A DNA stretch of 16,448 bases from JBBQKP01 sp038326995 (GCA_038326995.1 JBBQKP010000062.1:1-16448); one strand, 5' to 3'. Numbered from the stretch's first letter, positions 1 to 7,663 are shown. A program made the numbers and translations. The notes: generated by a model from the letters alone, not told the origin.

Positions 1-477
1 CGTTGGAAACTGCTCCACGGCCAATCGTGCGGACACCGGCACAGCCCGTGCTTCACCGGATTGAAATAAATGTACGCCCGGCAACGCGAGAGGTCATCCT
101 CATTTCGCACGGTGTGTTCCCAGAACCGCTTCTGCCAAACGCCGCGATATCCCTGCCGGTCGCGCGACGCCGATTGGCCCATCTCGCCGCCGCCGATCAA
201 GAACCAATTTCGGGTGAAGTCGGTTTTGATTTTTGCCACACGCAAAGAGAAATTGGAGTCATTCTCTGGCAACCCAATCAGCAGGTGAAGATGGTCCGGC
301 AGGAGCACGACATCGAGCAATACCGCCGGGCGGGATGGGTCAGCCGTGATCGCCCGCCGGATGGATTCGCGAAGCAGATCGCGCGGTGTGGTCGGCAAAC
401 AGATCATGTCGGCGGTGCGTAACCAGCGTCAGAAAAAAGATCCCGCCCGCGACATCAGACCGGCGATAACGAGGCAT
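1..477 (-). pseudogene. REP-associated tyrosine transposase (Y1_Tnp family), frameshifted and cut by the window edge
   Basis: This is a single-strand HUH transposase of the type that mobilises REP hairpins. From an ATG at 475-477 the protein begins MPRYRRSDVAGGIFFLTLVT, the usual N-terminal beta-strand of the family. After about 33 codons the frame breaks in a short CG-repeat tract near 380-386. Moving to the next frame restores a typical sequence, RDLLRESIRRAI and then PDHLHLLIGLP, whose HxH metal-binding pair lies at 285-293. Further on come WQKRFWEHTVRN and RAYIYFNPVKHGL, where the catalytic tyrosine is expected (about 66-74). The gene continues past base 1. Two bases missing from the CG tract would explain the break. 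It is therefore a recent pseudogene or a sequence error. The REP-like units at 496-721 lie just upstream of the start, the arrangement expected for this family. Confidence 0.85.
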
Positions 478-495
478 GTCGGCAGGGTAAATGAA

Positions 496-721
496 CGCGT
501 GGGATAAATCCCACCCTACGAGAATCCGCGTCAATGTAGGGCGGGATTCATCCCGCCGTTTTTTGCACGCGCAACCGCGTGGGATAAATCCCACCCTACG
601 AGAATCCGTGTCAATGTAGGGCGGGATTCATCCCGCCGTTTTCCGCACGCCCGATCGCGTGGGATTAATCCCACCCGACGAGAATCCGTGTCAATGTAGG
701 GCCGATCTCATCCCGCCGTTT
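496..721. repeat. Three tandem 80-bp units, each a pair of inverted REP-like hairpins
   Basis: The units start at 496, 576 and 656, an exact 80-bp period. Each holds two imperfect palindromes, GTGGGATAAATCCCAC and GGCGGGATTCATCCCGCC, separated by about 20 bases. Each palindrome has GTAG on its outer 5' side when read in its own direction: CCTAC follows the first, and GTAGG precedes the second. A hairpin with a 5' GTAG box, in head-to-head pairs, is the known layout of REP/BIME elements moved by REP-associated transposases. Copies 1 and 2 are nearly identical. Copy 3 has a damaged GTAG box beside its first hairpin and a broken second hairpin. A reading frame runs open through the first copy on the minus strand but is not coding. 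Confidence 0.85.
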
Positions 722-775
722 CCCTCCTCGCACTCGCTCGCGTGGGGGCGGGTGAATCTGATACACTCAAAAGCC

Positions 776-847
776 ATGCGAGAGTTGACGTTCGGATTGA
801 TCGGCGGGACGGGACTGGGCGATGCCATCGCGGCCAACTATCTTTGA
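776..847 (+). pseudogene. 5' remnant resembling S-methyl-5'-thioadenosine phosphorylase
   Basis: The 23-residue reading frame MRELTFGLIGGTGLGDAIAA (plus NYL) matches the N-terminal nucleotide-phosphorylase signature of MTA phosphorylase/purine nucleoside phosphorylase proteins, which begin with a beta-strand followed by IGGTGL. It stops at a TGA after about 23 codons, where a full protein would have about 260-290. Neither following frame continues the family before the convergent membrane-protein gene ends at 938. A TGATACACT stretch upstream (about 759-767) could be the remains of its promoter. The match is short but specific. An independent small peptide is the less likely alternative. Confidence 0.5.
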
Positions 848-937
848 AGCTGACAGTGCCGATTCATCCTTGGTTCTGCCTCTCCAAGCTTGCCGAAGAT
901 GTGCCGCCCAAAATGTTGAGGGCAGCGCCTAAACCGG

Positions 938-1903
938 TCAGCCAGATCGCCTGAACGACGGCAGCCGCTTCAGCAATGGGCCGATCACGTGCTTGTTCAA
1001 CGGCGCAACCGCCGCGCCGACGGCGAAGCCCGCCAGTCCGGCCAGCGTGGCGGTAACGATCCACGCGACCAGGCCGCCGCCCATCGGCAGCGTTGATCCT
1101 GCCGATGTACCAACGTTTTTGATCCAGTATTCGGGCGCGCTGAGCCCGTATTCCGCCAGGCCGTGCAGGATGATGCCGCCGCCGACCCAGAGCATCGCCA
1201 GCGTGCCGATCAGGGTCAGCGCCGACAAGACCGGCGGCATCGCTCGAACGATTCCTCTGCCGATCGCAGACCAAGGCAAATTTCGACGTGCCAGCGCGAC
1301 GCCGAAATCGTCGGCCTTCACGATCAACGCGACCGTGCCATAGACCGCGACTGTGATGCCCATTCCGACCACGGCCAAAACGGTCGCCTTCATGACGAAG
1401 GACGTCTCCCCCACGGTCGACAGCGTGATGGCCATGATCTCGGCAGACAGGATGAAATCGGTGCGGATCGCGCTGGCGATCTTCTGCTGTTCGAGCTCCT
1501 TGACGTCGCCGGCTTGCGGGGCATCGGCCGGTGTTATTATCGCGGCCGGCACGATGAGCTCCCGCACCTTGCCGAAACCTTCGTAGCAGAGATACGCACC
1601 GCCAAGAATGAGCAGCGGCATGATCGACCACGGCGCGATGGTCGACAGCAACAGTGCGCCGGGCAGGAGGAACAAGAGCTTATTACGCGCCGATCCCCAT
1701 GCGATTTTGCCGATGATCGGCAGCTCACGCTCGGCCGCAAAGCCGACGACGTAGCGCGGGGTCACAGCTGCGTCGTCGATCACAATGCCGGCCGCCTTGC
1801 CTCCCGCCTTGGCCGCCATCTTGGCGACATCGTCGAGTGAGGCGGCGGCGATCTTGGTAATCGCTATCACATCGTCCAGCAGCGCGAGAAGCCCAGAGGC
1901 CAT
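938..1903 (-). CDS. DUF808 (YedI-type) inner-membrane protein
   Basis: A complete 321-residue protein, close to the roughly 300 residues usual for the DUF808 family (E. coli YedI). It opens MASGLLALLDDVIAITKIAA, followed by the family's KAAGIVIDDAAVTP and ERELPIIGKIAWGSARNK stretches. Hydrophobic segments lie near residues 75-110, 150-205, 230-260 and 280-305, separated by a charged region near 112-150 with the motif TDFILSAEIMAI. A polytopic inner-membrane location is clear, but the biochemical role of the family is not established. The start is supported by an AGGA ribosome-binding site about 6 bases before the ATG. It stands alone, convergent with the phosphorylase remnant. Confidence 0.9.
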   Translation of the reverse strand: MASGLLALLDDVIAITKIAAASLDDVAKMAAKAGGKAAGIVIDDAAVTPRYVVGFAAERELPIIGKIAWGSARNKLLFLLPGALLLSTIAPWSIMPLLILGGAYLCYEGFGKVRELIVPAAIITPADAPQAGDVKELEQQKIASAIRTDFILSAEIMAITLSTVGETSFVMKATVLAVVGMGITVAVYGTVALIVKADDFGVALARRNLPWSAIGRGIVRAMPPVLSALTLIGTLAMLWVGGGIILHGLAEYGLSAPEYWIKNVGTSAGSTLPMGGGLVAWIVTATLAGLAGFAVGAAVAPLNKHVIGPLLKRLPSFRRSG

Positions 1904-2455
1904 GCAGTTTCCTTACAGCAGATATTGAGACAGCAAATCAAGGGACAGCCCCTTGAAGTCCACTTCCAGGGAATGCGATCACGCCACTCCGCGTGAAAAC
2001 CTATCACACTAAGGCGATGCCGCAAGGAGGACGGATCCACCGGCGGATCACGCTCGGAACGTACTTGCAGATGAAGCAGTCAAAGCCATTGCAGCAGCCA
2101 GTCACAGCTTCCCGCGACCGGCCGTGAATTGACTGACACCTCATGCCGCCCTGAACGCTATTCGACACTTAAATGTTGCTCGACACCGGCACACTCACCC
2201 ACGTCCTGATTTTACGCCGATTTACGCCATTTCGCCGTCATTGACCACCATCTTGCACCCGTTTGCCAGCCATTTACCGACGTTCGATTCTGCCATTGCT
2301 CGGCCCATCTCCTGATCGCCACTCACGTTACGCCGCCGACACTGATCCCGGCCGACGCGAAATCTGCACATTTGAGTTCGAATTTGTGCTTCGTCCCGAT
2401 ATCGCCGTCAGTTGTATCATTCGCACATCAGCGCTTCGATACGGGCGCGCGAACT

Positions 2456-2663
2456 CGAAGCGCCAGCGACGCATTCGACGCTATCATAAACGAGCGAGTT
2501 GTAACGAACCCGAAGCGTAAGCGACGGGTGGCTCCATCTCTCGGCAAACATGCCTAACAACTTCAATTGATGAGTCCGTCGCTTACGCTTCCAGCTCGTC
2601 GCTATTTGTTTTCACACACCAATCCGGAAAGCGCCGACGGGCCGGAAGCGTAAGCGACGGGTG
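2456..2663. repeat. Four copies of an AAGCGTAAGCGACGGG-type interspersed repeat
   Basis: Two good forward copies lie at 2509-2530 (CCCGAAGCGTAAGCGACGGG) and 2642-2663 (CCGGAAGCGTAAGCGACGGG), both followed by TG. One inverted copy is at 2576-2592 (CCGTCGCTTACGCTTCC) and one decayed forward copy at 2456-2471 (CGAAGCGCCAGCGACG). The inverted copy and the last forward copy face each other across about 50 bases, so they could form a stem in a transcript. The arrangement resembles a BIME, but the family differs from the hairpins at 496-721. Confidence 0.75.
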
Positions 2664-2993
2664 ACGATGACGATCGCGGCGGATGGAAGAATAAGGCCGA
2701 CGCGCTACTCAGGCATTTTGATTAAAGAATATGCGACATTGAGGCATCCTTTCTGGACGAGGACAGGGGAATACGCGAATACCGGCACGTAAGTAAATGA
2801 TTGAGGGTTTACGAATTTGAGCTTCCACATCCGTATCCACCCCGTCACCCGAAGGCCCCGAGATTACGACGCTTCGAGTGAAATTCTATCTGCTGAATTG
2901 GCGCCGCAAGCAAGACGGATTTCGGCCGGACGATGTGTACAAAACGACCATTATGCGGCCTCAGGTTGGGGTGGTTGGACAGACGAGGTCAGG

Positions 2994-3026
2994 CGATGGG
3001 CAGTCGATGGGCAGTCGATGGGCAGT
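2994..3026. repeat. 11-bp tandem repeat, three copies
   Basis: The unit CGATGGGCAGT is repeated three times without mismatch, just downstream of the 3' end of the lipoprotein gene. It is non-coding and probably a simple slippage repeat. Confidence 0.8.
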
Positions 3027-3082
3027 CGCCCGGCGTGTCCGTCGATCCCTGTTGATCTCACCCGACAATACCCGCCGCCAAT

Positions 3083-3937
3083 TCACTTTTTAGGCATCTC
3101 CGCCTCTGTCGCGCCGGCAGGTTTTGTGAACGTCGTCGGCTGCGGTTTGAGGAACTTGATGTCACGCAGAATGACCTCGCCGATCAGTTTCGGATTGATG
3201 CCGTCGGCTCGGCTGTAGTCGTGAAACGTCCAGCGGTGGGGCACGGGAACGCCGTCGATGTTGCGATAGTCTGCATACACAATTGCGTGCGGTTCCTTCT
3301 CTGCCTCGGCGAGCGTTTTTCCGAACGTCACAATGTACGCCATCGCGGTCAGACGGCCCGATTCGGGATCAGGCATGAGCAGATACCAGTCCTGCGGGGC
3401 GTCTCCGATACCCGGCGCGAACGTGAGTTTCCAGGTGGGGCGCGATGTTTCGCCCTGGACGGCTGGCAGTGAGCCTTGGGGCGTGAGGCTCGTCCCGCCG
3501 TCTGCGAGCTTGTAGGGCACGGCCAGGAAGTAAGGCCAGGTCAGCACCTGAAAACGGGCGCTTGGAAACGCATCAACGCCGGCTGCTTTGTCGCCACTCA
3601 CCCAGGCCGTTGTTCCATCGAACACGACCGCAGCGCCGTCGGTGCGGGTCAGGCGTGCCCGGCCGCCGTCGGTGGAGAACGTCATCACGCCGTCGAAAAT
3701 TCGATTGCCGCCAAAATCGACAGTGGCTGTTGCTTCAACCGCCCCGTGCCGCCGCCATTGATCGGCATGATGCGCTGCTTCAATCCGCTTGATGACCGAA
3801 TCGGTTTCACGCACCACAGCAGGCTTGTTCTTGCCGACTTGACATCCGCCCAACGTCAGAGCGAAACCTGCGACCACAGACAAGATACCGGCGACCTTTA
3901 CCAGTGATCGTCGTCCTGAGCGAAATTGCGTGTTCAT
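3083..3937 (-). CDS. Predicted lipoprotein, possibly DUF6503/LolA-like fold
   Basis: A 284-residue protein read from the ATG at 3935-3937. This start was chosen because AAAGG lies about 8 bases upstream and because it gives a normal lipoprotein signal: basic residues (FRSGRRSLVK), a hydrophobic core and the lipobox LGGC with Cys32. The mature part has regular beta-strands (GVMTFSTDGGRARLTRTDG, VVFDGTTAWVSG) and, near the end, an aromatic and proline-rich stretch (YADYRNIDGVPVPHRWTF) followed by KFLKPQPTTFTKP. This layout recalls DUF6503 proteins and the LolA/LppX-like beta-sheet fold, judged by pattern only. It is expected to be anchored in a membrane facing the periplasm. The substrate is unknown. 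It is read in the same direction as the TPR gene upstream but separated by about 310 bases, so it need not be co-transcribed. Confidence 0.8.
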   Translation of the reverse strand: MNTQFRSGRRSLVKVAGILSVVAGFALTLGGCQVGKNKPAVVRETDSVIKRIEAAHHADQWRRHGAVEATATVDFGGNRIFDGVMTFSTDGGRARLTRTDGAAVVFDGTTAWVSGDKAAGVDAFPSARFQVLTWPYFLAVPYKLADGGTSLTPQGSLPAVQGETSRPTWKLTFAPGIGDAPQDWYLLMPDPESGRLTAMAYIVTFGKTLAEAEKEPHAIVYADYRNIDGVPVPHRWTFHDYSRADGINPKLIGEVILRDIKFLKPQPTTFTKPAGATEAEMPKK

Positions 3938-4250
3938 GTCATTGACCTTTAAAGTTGAGTTTTGCGACGAGTCGAGCCGATACACTTCGGTTCGAACCAG
4001 GGGCAGCAGGCTATCGCAGGATCAGTTGATTTTCCAATCAGAATGCGAAGCGATATTTGGCTCTTTCGAGAAACGTCGCGCGCAAGAATACGTCGGGCGA
4101 TTTGATGGACCACAGCCGATTGACCACGGCCGATGGACCAAATCAACAGCATGTCGTAAATCGCGACCCATTTCTGCCGACGGCTGAGACGATGTCTTTA
4201 GTGTTCTGTCCGACATTTTTGGCTCATGCGTAAGACCCGCAAATTCTTTC
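3938..4250. other. Non-coding spacer
   Basis: This spacer lies between the TPR gene and the lipoprotein gene, both on the minus strand. The only structure seen is a 14-bp direct repeat, GACCACAGCCGATT then GACCACGGCCGATG then GACC, at 4108-4139. The lipoprotein promoter should lie in the lower half, but no convincing -35/-10 pair stands out. The overlapping short frames are not protein-like. Confidence 0.5.
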
Positions 4251-5303
4251 TCACAGCTTACGCGTGCGGGGTTTATCACGGACGATCACGGGCTGGCTAT
4301 CGACGCCGCCCCAGCGGTCGAGAATCGCTTTGTACTTTTTGAGATCGTCATTCGTATGCGTCCCGCGCAGCAGATCGATCACGAAATCGAGCGAGTCGAG
4401 GTCTGTCGGGTCTTCACGCAGCGCGGCCATCGCGGTGCCGGCGGCGTTCTCGAGATCGCCAACCCAGTGGCAGTAGATCGCCGTCGCGAGTCGCCATTTC
4501 GCACGCTTTGCGGGGTCGGTTTTCAGTGCCGGGTCGTCCTTCAAGGCACCGGCAAGTCGTTCGAGTGGCGCGATCGCGTCGCGGCGAATTGCCTGCGACT
4601 GTTCGTCGAGTTGATTGGCCCGGGCGAGATCGGCGTCGCTCGGATTCTGCGTGACGACATACTTCCCATCCGCACGATCTTCCTCCCACGAACGCGGCGT
4701 GCGGAGAGACGAAGCCTGGTCGTTGAGCACCAGCGCCTGGGCCGTGCGGTGATCGAGATACAGCCGCGCCATGTCCAGGTCGCCCGGGTCGCCCTTCATC
4801 GCCGCCTCCATGTAGGGCCGCATCGCGTCGAGGTTGGATTTCATCCGCAGCAGCATCGCCATCTGCCGGATTGCTCCTGAGTGCTGCGGGTTGAGCTTGA
4901 GCGCGCGATCGAGCATCGGCCGGGCGCGGTCGGGCTCGCCCCTGAACACCCAGGGGACGCAATAGGTTTCCTTGATCGGGCCAGTGACTTCGTTCCTCAG
5001 TGGAACCACGACGACACGTTTTCTTCCGTCCGCGCCCTCAACCTCGCGCGACGCGAGCGGCTTGAGATAAAACGACGCGAGGTCGACCAGCACATCCGCA
5101 TCGTCGGGGCGAGTCGCGATGGCCTGGCGAAGTTCCGTTTCGCGAGCAGCGTATATGGCGTCGCGATCCCAATGGCGATCACCCGTGCGATCGATGGTAC
5201 GATCCGCCGTCAACGCAATCGCGGGCGACAAAATCGCGGCCGACGCACAGGCAAATACTAACCAAAAAGCCCCTTTCGATAACAACCCTTCGTGTTCTTT
5301 CAT
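4251..5303 (-). CDS. Exported TPR-repeat protein
   Basis: A 350-residue protein with a Sec-type signal peptide (hydrophobic core about residues 11-31, FWLVFACASAAILSPAIA). Helical tetratricopeptide-like repeats follow near residues 48-82 (ending RPDDADVLVDLASFYL), 118-160 (containing ARPMLDRALKLNPQHSGAI), 160-190 and 275-335 (containing AAMAALREDPTDLDSLDF, within a somewhat longer repeat). The middle (about 195-240) is charged and less regular. TPRs mediate protein contacts, and this one would act in the periplasm or at the envelope. GAGG sits about 6 bases before the ATG, supporting the start. No partner can be named from sequence. The lipoprotein downstream is the only same-strand neighbour with a matching location. 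Confidence 0.8.
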   Translation of the reverse strand: MKEHEGLLSKGAFWLVFACASAAILSPAIALTADRTIDRTGDRHWDRDAIYAARETELRQAIATRPDDADVLVDLASFYLKPLASREVEGADGRKRVVVVPLRNEVTGPIKETYCVPWVFRGEPDRARPMLDRALKLNPQHSGAIRQMAMLLRMKSNLDAMRPYMEAAMKGDPGDLDMARLYLDHRTAQALVLNDQASSLRTPRSWEEDRADGKYVVTQNPSDADLARANQLDEQSQAIRRDAIAPLERLAGALKDDPALKTDPAKRAKWRLATAIYCHWVGDLENAAGTAMAALREDPTDLDSLDFVIDLLRGTHTNDDLKKYKAILDRWGGVDSQPVIVRDKPRTRKL

Positions 5304-5441
5304 GGTTGGCCTCGTTTGAAATCGTAAACCTTAACTGTGCGGACTGCAATTTAATTTGCCGAGTCTGCGCTCTTCGTTGCCCGAAGTTAAGAAATCCAAT
5401 TGCAGGTCTGGTTGTTCAGTCGATCCCCGAGTCGTAACACC
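5304..5441. other. Upstream region of the TPR gene
   Basis: This sequence lies between the stop of the small doubtful ORF and the TPR gene start. It includes the TPR gene's ribosome-binding site (GAGG) and presumably its promoter. No repeat or RNA-like structure is evident. Confidence 0.4.
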
Positions 5442-5747
5442 TCACCCGCCTGCAACACATTCGGCTGGCAGCGGCGGCAGTTGGCCGATCTGGTTGGCGA
5501 TGAGCGTGACTGTGCCGCCCATCGTTGGCATGGTTCCGTTTCCGTTGAGCGTGAGCGTCGCGTCGTTGAGTTGGATTTCCCCTGAACCCGAAACCGTCAG
5601 CGACCCGGCGAATATTTCGCCGCTACCGTTGTCGCCCACGGGCGTGACTAAGCTGGAATCTGAATCGAACTCGACGGCAATTTTTTGCGCTGACTTCAAA
5701 TCTTTCTTACTGGCAAAGGCCGGCGCGGTGCTTCTTGCGAAAAGCAC
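5442..5747 (-). CDS. Possible small hypothetical protein
   Basis: A 101-residue frame starting at GTG (5745-5747) with GAGG six bases upstream. After a basic N-terminus (FASKKDLKSAQK), the sequence becomes a regular Ser/Thr/Gly/Asn-rich alternation (GEIFAGSLTVSGSGEIQL, then NDATLTLNGNG), suggestive of beta-strands as in surface or passenger proteins. It ends in PLPAECVAGG. It follows the dehydrogenase stop by about 61 bases on the same strand. Against it, the start codon lies inside a 10-bp hairpin, there is no signal peptide, and no family is recognised. It may be a real small gene, a fragment of a larger beta-rich protein, or chance. Confidence 0.35.
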   Translation of the reverse strand: MLFARSTAPAFASKKDLKSAQKIAVEFDSDSSLVTPVGDNGSGEIFAGSLTVSGSGEIQLNDATLTLNGNGTMPTMGGTVTLIANQIGQLPPLPAECVAGG

Positions 5748-5751
5748 CGCG
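5724..5751. other. Strong hairpin after the dehydrogenase gene
   Basis: CGCGGTGCTT at 5724-5733 pairs perfectly with AAGCACCGCG at 5742-5751 around an 8-base loop. It lies 58 bases past the dehydrogenase stop (5809), so it could end or stabilise that transcript. No T-tract follows in the minus-strand direction; a T7 run exists only on the plus-strand side, about 15 bases past the stem. It covers the putative GTG start of the small ORF, so it could also modulate that start. Confidence 0.5.
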
Positions 5752-5808
5752 GGCCTCGCCTCTATTTTTTTCAGGGAAACGAACTTGATAAACTCGGGTC
5801 AATCAGGC

Positions 5809-6867
5809 TTAAGAAATCGCCAATCCGCCTGCGACGGAAAGTACCTCGCCCGACGTGTACGTCGAGTCTGCCGATGCGAGCAAAACAAACGACGACGCGA
5901 GTTCGGCCGGCTGACCTGGTCGGCCGAAGGGCGAGTCTGCGCCGAACGTGGGGATCTTCTCCTGAAGCATTCCGCCGCTGGGCTGGAGTGGCGTCCAGAT
6001 CGGCCCTGGCGCGATGGCGTTGACGCGGATGCCGCGCGGCGCGAGTTGGACGGCGAGCGTTTTCGTAAACGACACATTGCACGATTTGGTCTGCGAATAG
6101 TCGACAAGAAACGGCAAAGCAATATATGCCACAACCGACGCAGTATTGATGATCGACGCACCGGGCTTGAGGTGCTTGAGTGCCTCGCGGGTGATCCAGA
6201 AGGGCGCATAGACATTGACCTTAAAAGTCGAGTCGAATTGCTCGGTGGTAATGTCTTCGAGCTTCTCGACGGCGTGCTGTTTGCCGGCGTTATTTACGAG
6301 GATGTCAAGCCCGCCGAGCTGTTGGACGGCTTCGGTCACCAGACGTTTACAGAATGCTTCGTCGCGCAGGTCGCCGGGAATGGCGACGGCCTTTCGGCCT
6401 GCAGCGCGAATGAGGGCGACGACCTCTACCGCATCGGATTCTTCGAAGGGCAAGTAATTGATCGCGACATCCGCACCCTCGCGTGCGAAAGCGATCGCCG
6501 CCGCCCTGCCGATGCCACTGTCGCCGCCGGTGATCAGCGCTTTACGCCCTGTGAGTTTGCCACTGCCTCGATAGCTCTGTTCGCCGTGATCGGGCCGGGG
6601 ATCCATCTTCGAAGTCAGGCCCGGCGCTTCCTGCTCCTGCTTCGGAAACGGCGGCTGCGCGTAGCGTGTACGCGGATCGACCACGCGGGCGTCAGCGGGA
6701 TTGCCGACCGGACTTGTAGCAGGTGCGGTAGCGGCGCGATTCTGCGCGGACGCAACCCCTGACATCCCAAGTACGGCCGATGCGGTTAGAATTCCCGCGC
6801 CCGCCCGCACCACATCCCGCCGAGTGTGAGTTGATAATTCATTCGAATCGTTTTTGTTGCTCATCAT
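5809..6867 (-). CDS. Tat-exported short-chain dehydrogenase/reductase (YghA-like)
   Basis: A 352-residue classical SDR oxidoreductase preceded by a long export leader. Residues 15-42 (THTRRDVVRAG, hydrophobic stretch, VASA-Q) form a twin-arginine signal, and a proline-rich linker runs to about residue 100. The Rossmann fold follows: nucleotide-binding TGGDSGIGR (113-121), NNAG (192-195), catalytic Ser244 in NTAS, Tyr257 and Lys261 in YSQTK, and PGPIWTP (287-293). All key residues are present, so an active NAD(P)-dependent enzyme is likely; the substrate is unknown. The order resembles E. coli YghA-type proteins, which carry the same PDHGEQSYRGSGKL-like pre-domain. GGAAG precedes two adjacent ATGs; the second (6862-6864) has the better 5-base spacing, so the true start may be one codon later. 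It is monocistronic, or followed by the small ORF at 5442. Confidence 0.93.
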   Translation of the reverse strand: MMSNKNDSNELSTHTRRDVVRAGAGILTASAVLGMSGVASAQNRAATAPATSPVGNPADARVVDPRTRYAQPPFPKQEQEAPGLTSKMDPRPDHGEQSYRGSGKLTGRKALITGGDSGIGRAAAIAFAREGADVAINYLPFEESDAVEVVALIRAAGRKAVAIPGDLRDEAFCKRLVTEAVQQLGGLDILVNNAGKQHAVEKLEDITTEQFDSTFKVNVYAPFWITREALKHLKPGASIINTASVVAYIALPFLVDYSQTKSCNVSFTKTLAVQLAPRGIRVNAIAPGPIWTPLQPSGGMLQEKIPTFGADSPFGRPGQPAELASSFVLLASADSTYTSGEVLSVAGGLAIS

Positions 6868-7663
6868 GGCTTCCGTTGTGTGTGACTTATGTTTGATTGG
6901 CTTGGAACTTTTCCACCCAACGTGGGAAGTGTCGTGAACTCATTGACTAAAAAAGATCGGGCCTGGTCCCAACAGGCTTATGAGCGCTACCCCGAGCGAT
7001 CGCGATGGAGGCAAGAATCGCAACCCCAATTTGTGTGAATCAGCACGCGAAACAGAACCAATCATCTAGGATGGAACGTCTTTCGGTCGCAGTCGTTTGT
7101 GTCGCCAGGATTTGGCAGATCTCAGAGTGAACGTCACACGAAGCCGTAACCGTGATTTTCAGCAAGCGAGCGAATCAATATTGTTCAAACTAAGAAACTT
7201 TTCAGCCGAATGCAGCGGGTACGTGTTTGCGACACGGCGTTCCACCACCGCCGTCGTCGTGATCGAGCGGTGCAAATAAAACGGGCCGCGAATGAAGTGT
7301 GCGGTTTTAGTTAAGCAGGTTCACTTTATAATTGTAAACGGGGCGTCCTGTTTGCGTTTCTGGCCCGATCGGCCGGACAATCTTCAGCCGAATCTGCGCA
7401 AAGAGTCTTGCCCCCGCAAGGCATGTTTGCAATGTCCTGCCGGACGGGCCAGAAGCGAATCCGCTTTCTGAAATCTTCACGGACATTCGCAGCTTCCGCT
7501 CACGCAGAAACAATATGGTTGGTGAGCGGCTCGTTTAAATCCGTGTGCATTCACAAATCGCTCGACCACGAAATCATTGCACCGGGCTGAAGTCTTACCC
7601 AACTAATCAAAGGCTTGGACGGTTGGGTTTGCAGCCTTCAACGGCGTTCGTAGCATTCATCTC
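6868..7663. other. Non-coding region between dehydrogenase and rhamnosidase genes
   Basis: The region separates two divergent genes and should contain both promoters. GGAAG for the dehydrogenase lies at its left end. No ribosome-binding site is visible before the GTG of the rhamnosidase. No tRNA, strong hairpin or repeat was found. The plus-strand frames at 7097-7279 and 7408-7590 look random. One minus-strand frame at 7307-7486 is listed separately with low confidence. Confidence 0.5.
7307..7486 (-). CDS. Doubtful 59-residue ORF
   Basis: A frame beginning MSVKISESGFASGPSGRTLQ, with GGAAG six bases before the ATG. The rest is basic and ends RPVYNYKVNLLN. No domain, signal or membrane segment is recognised. 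The only support is the ribosome-binding site. It would be read away from the rhamnosidase gene and towards the dehydrogenase promoter region. It could be chance. Confidence 0.2.
   Translation of the reverse strand: MSVKISESGFASGPSGRTLQTCLAGARLFAQIRLKIVRPIGPETQTGRPVYNYKVNLLN

Larger units (their letters stand above)
1904..3082. other. Long non-coding stretch with dispersed repeats
   Basis: No reading frame here looks like a protein. The open frames at 2263-2520 and 2817-3218 have no recognisable domain, unconvincing composition and no strong ribosome-binding site. The middle carries four copies of a short interspersed repeat and the right end a small 11-bp tandem repeat, listed separately. 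The left end must hold the promoter of the DUF808 gene. No tRNA-like fold was seen. Confidence 0.6.

Noticed and set aside
496..721. Regularly spaced repeats that could suggest a CRISPR array
   Set aside because: The whole 80-bp unit is repeated with no unique spacers, each unit contains two hairpins with GTAG boxes, and there are no cas genes.
864..1631. Long minus-strand reading frame overlapping the DUF808 gene
   Set aside because: It is rich in Arg and Gly, has no domain and lies in another frame of the well-supported DUF808 protein.
2263..3218. Two open frames (2263-2520 and 2817-3218) in the long spacer
   Set aside because: They contain repeat elements or a tandem repeat, lack recognisable domains and have no convincing ribosome-binding site.
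3989..3998. GGTTCGAACC, reminiscent of a tRNA T-loop
   Set aside because: The flanking bases do not form a T-stem or acceptor stem on either strand; it is a plain 10-bp palindrome.
5356..6762. 468-residue plus-strand frame antisense to the dehydrogenase
   Set aside because: It is an antisense shadow of a gene with all SDR motifs; its composition is Arg-rich and no domain is recognisable.
7500..7663. Copy of the TTAATCGATTAA operator upstream of the rhamnosidase
   Set aside because: No match or near-match was found by eye, so shared control of the rhamnosidase by the regulator is not supported here.
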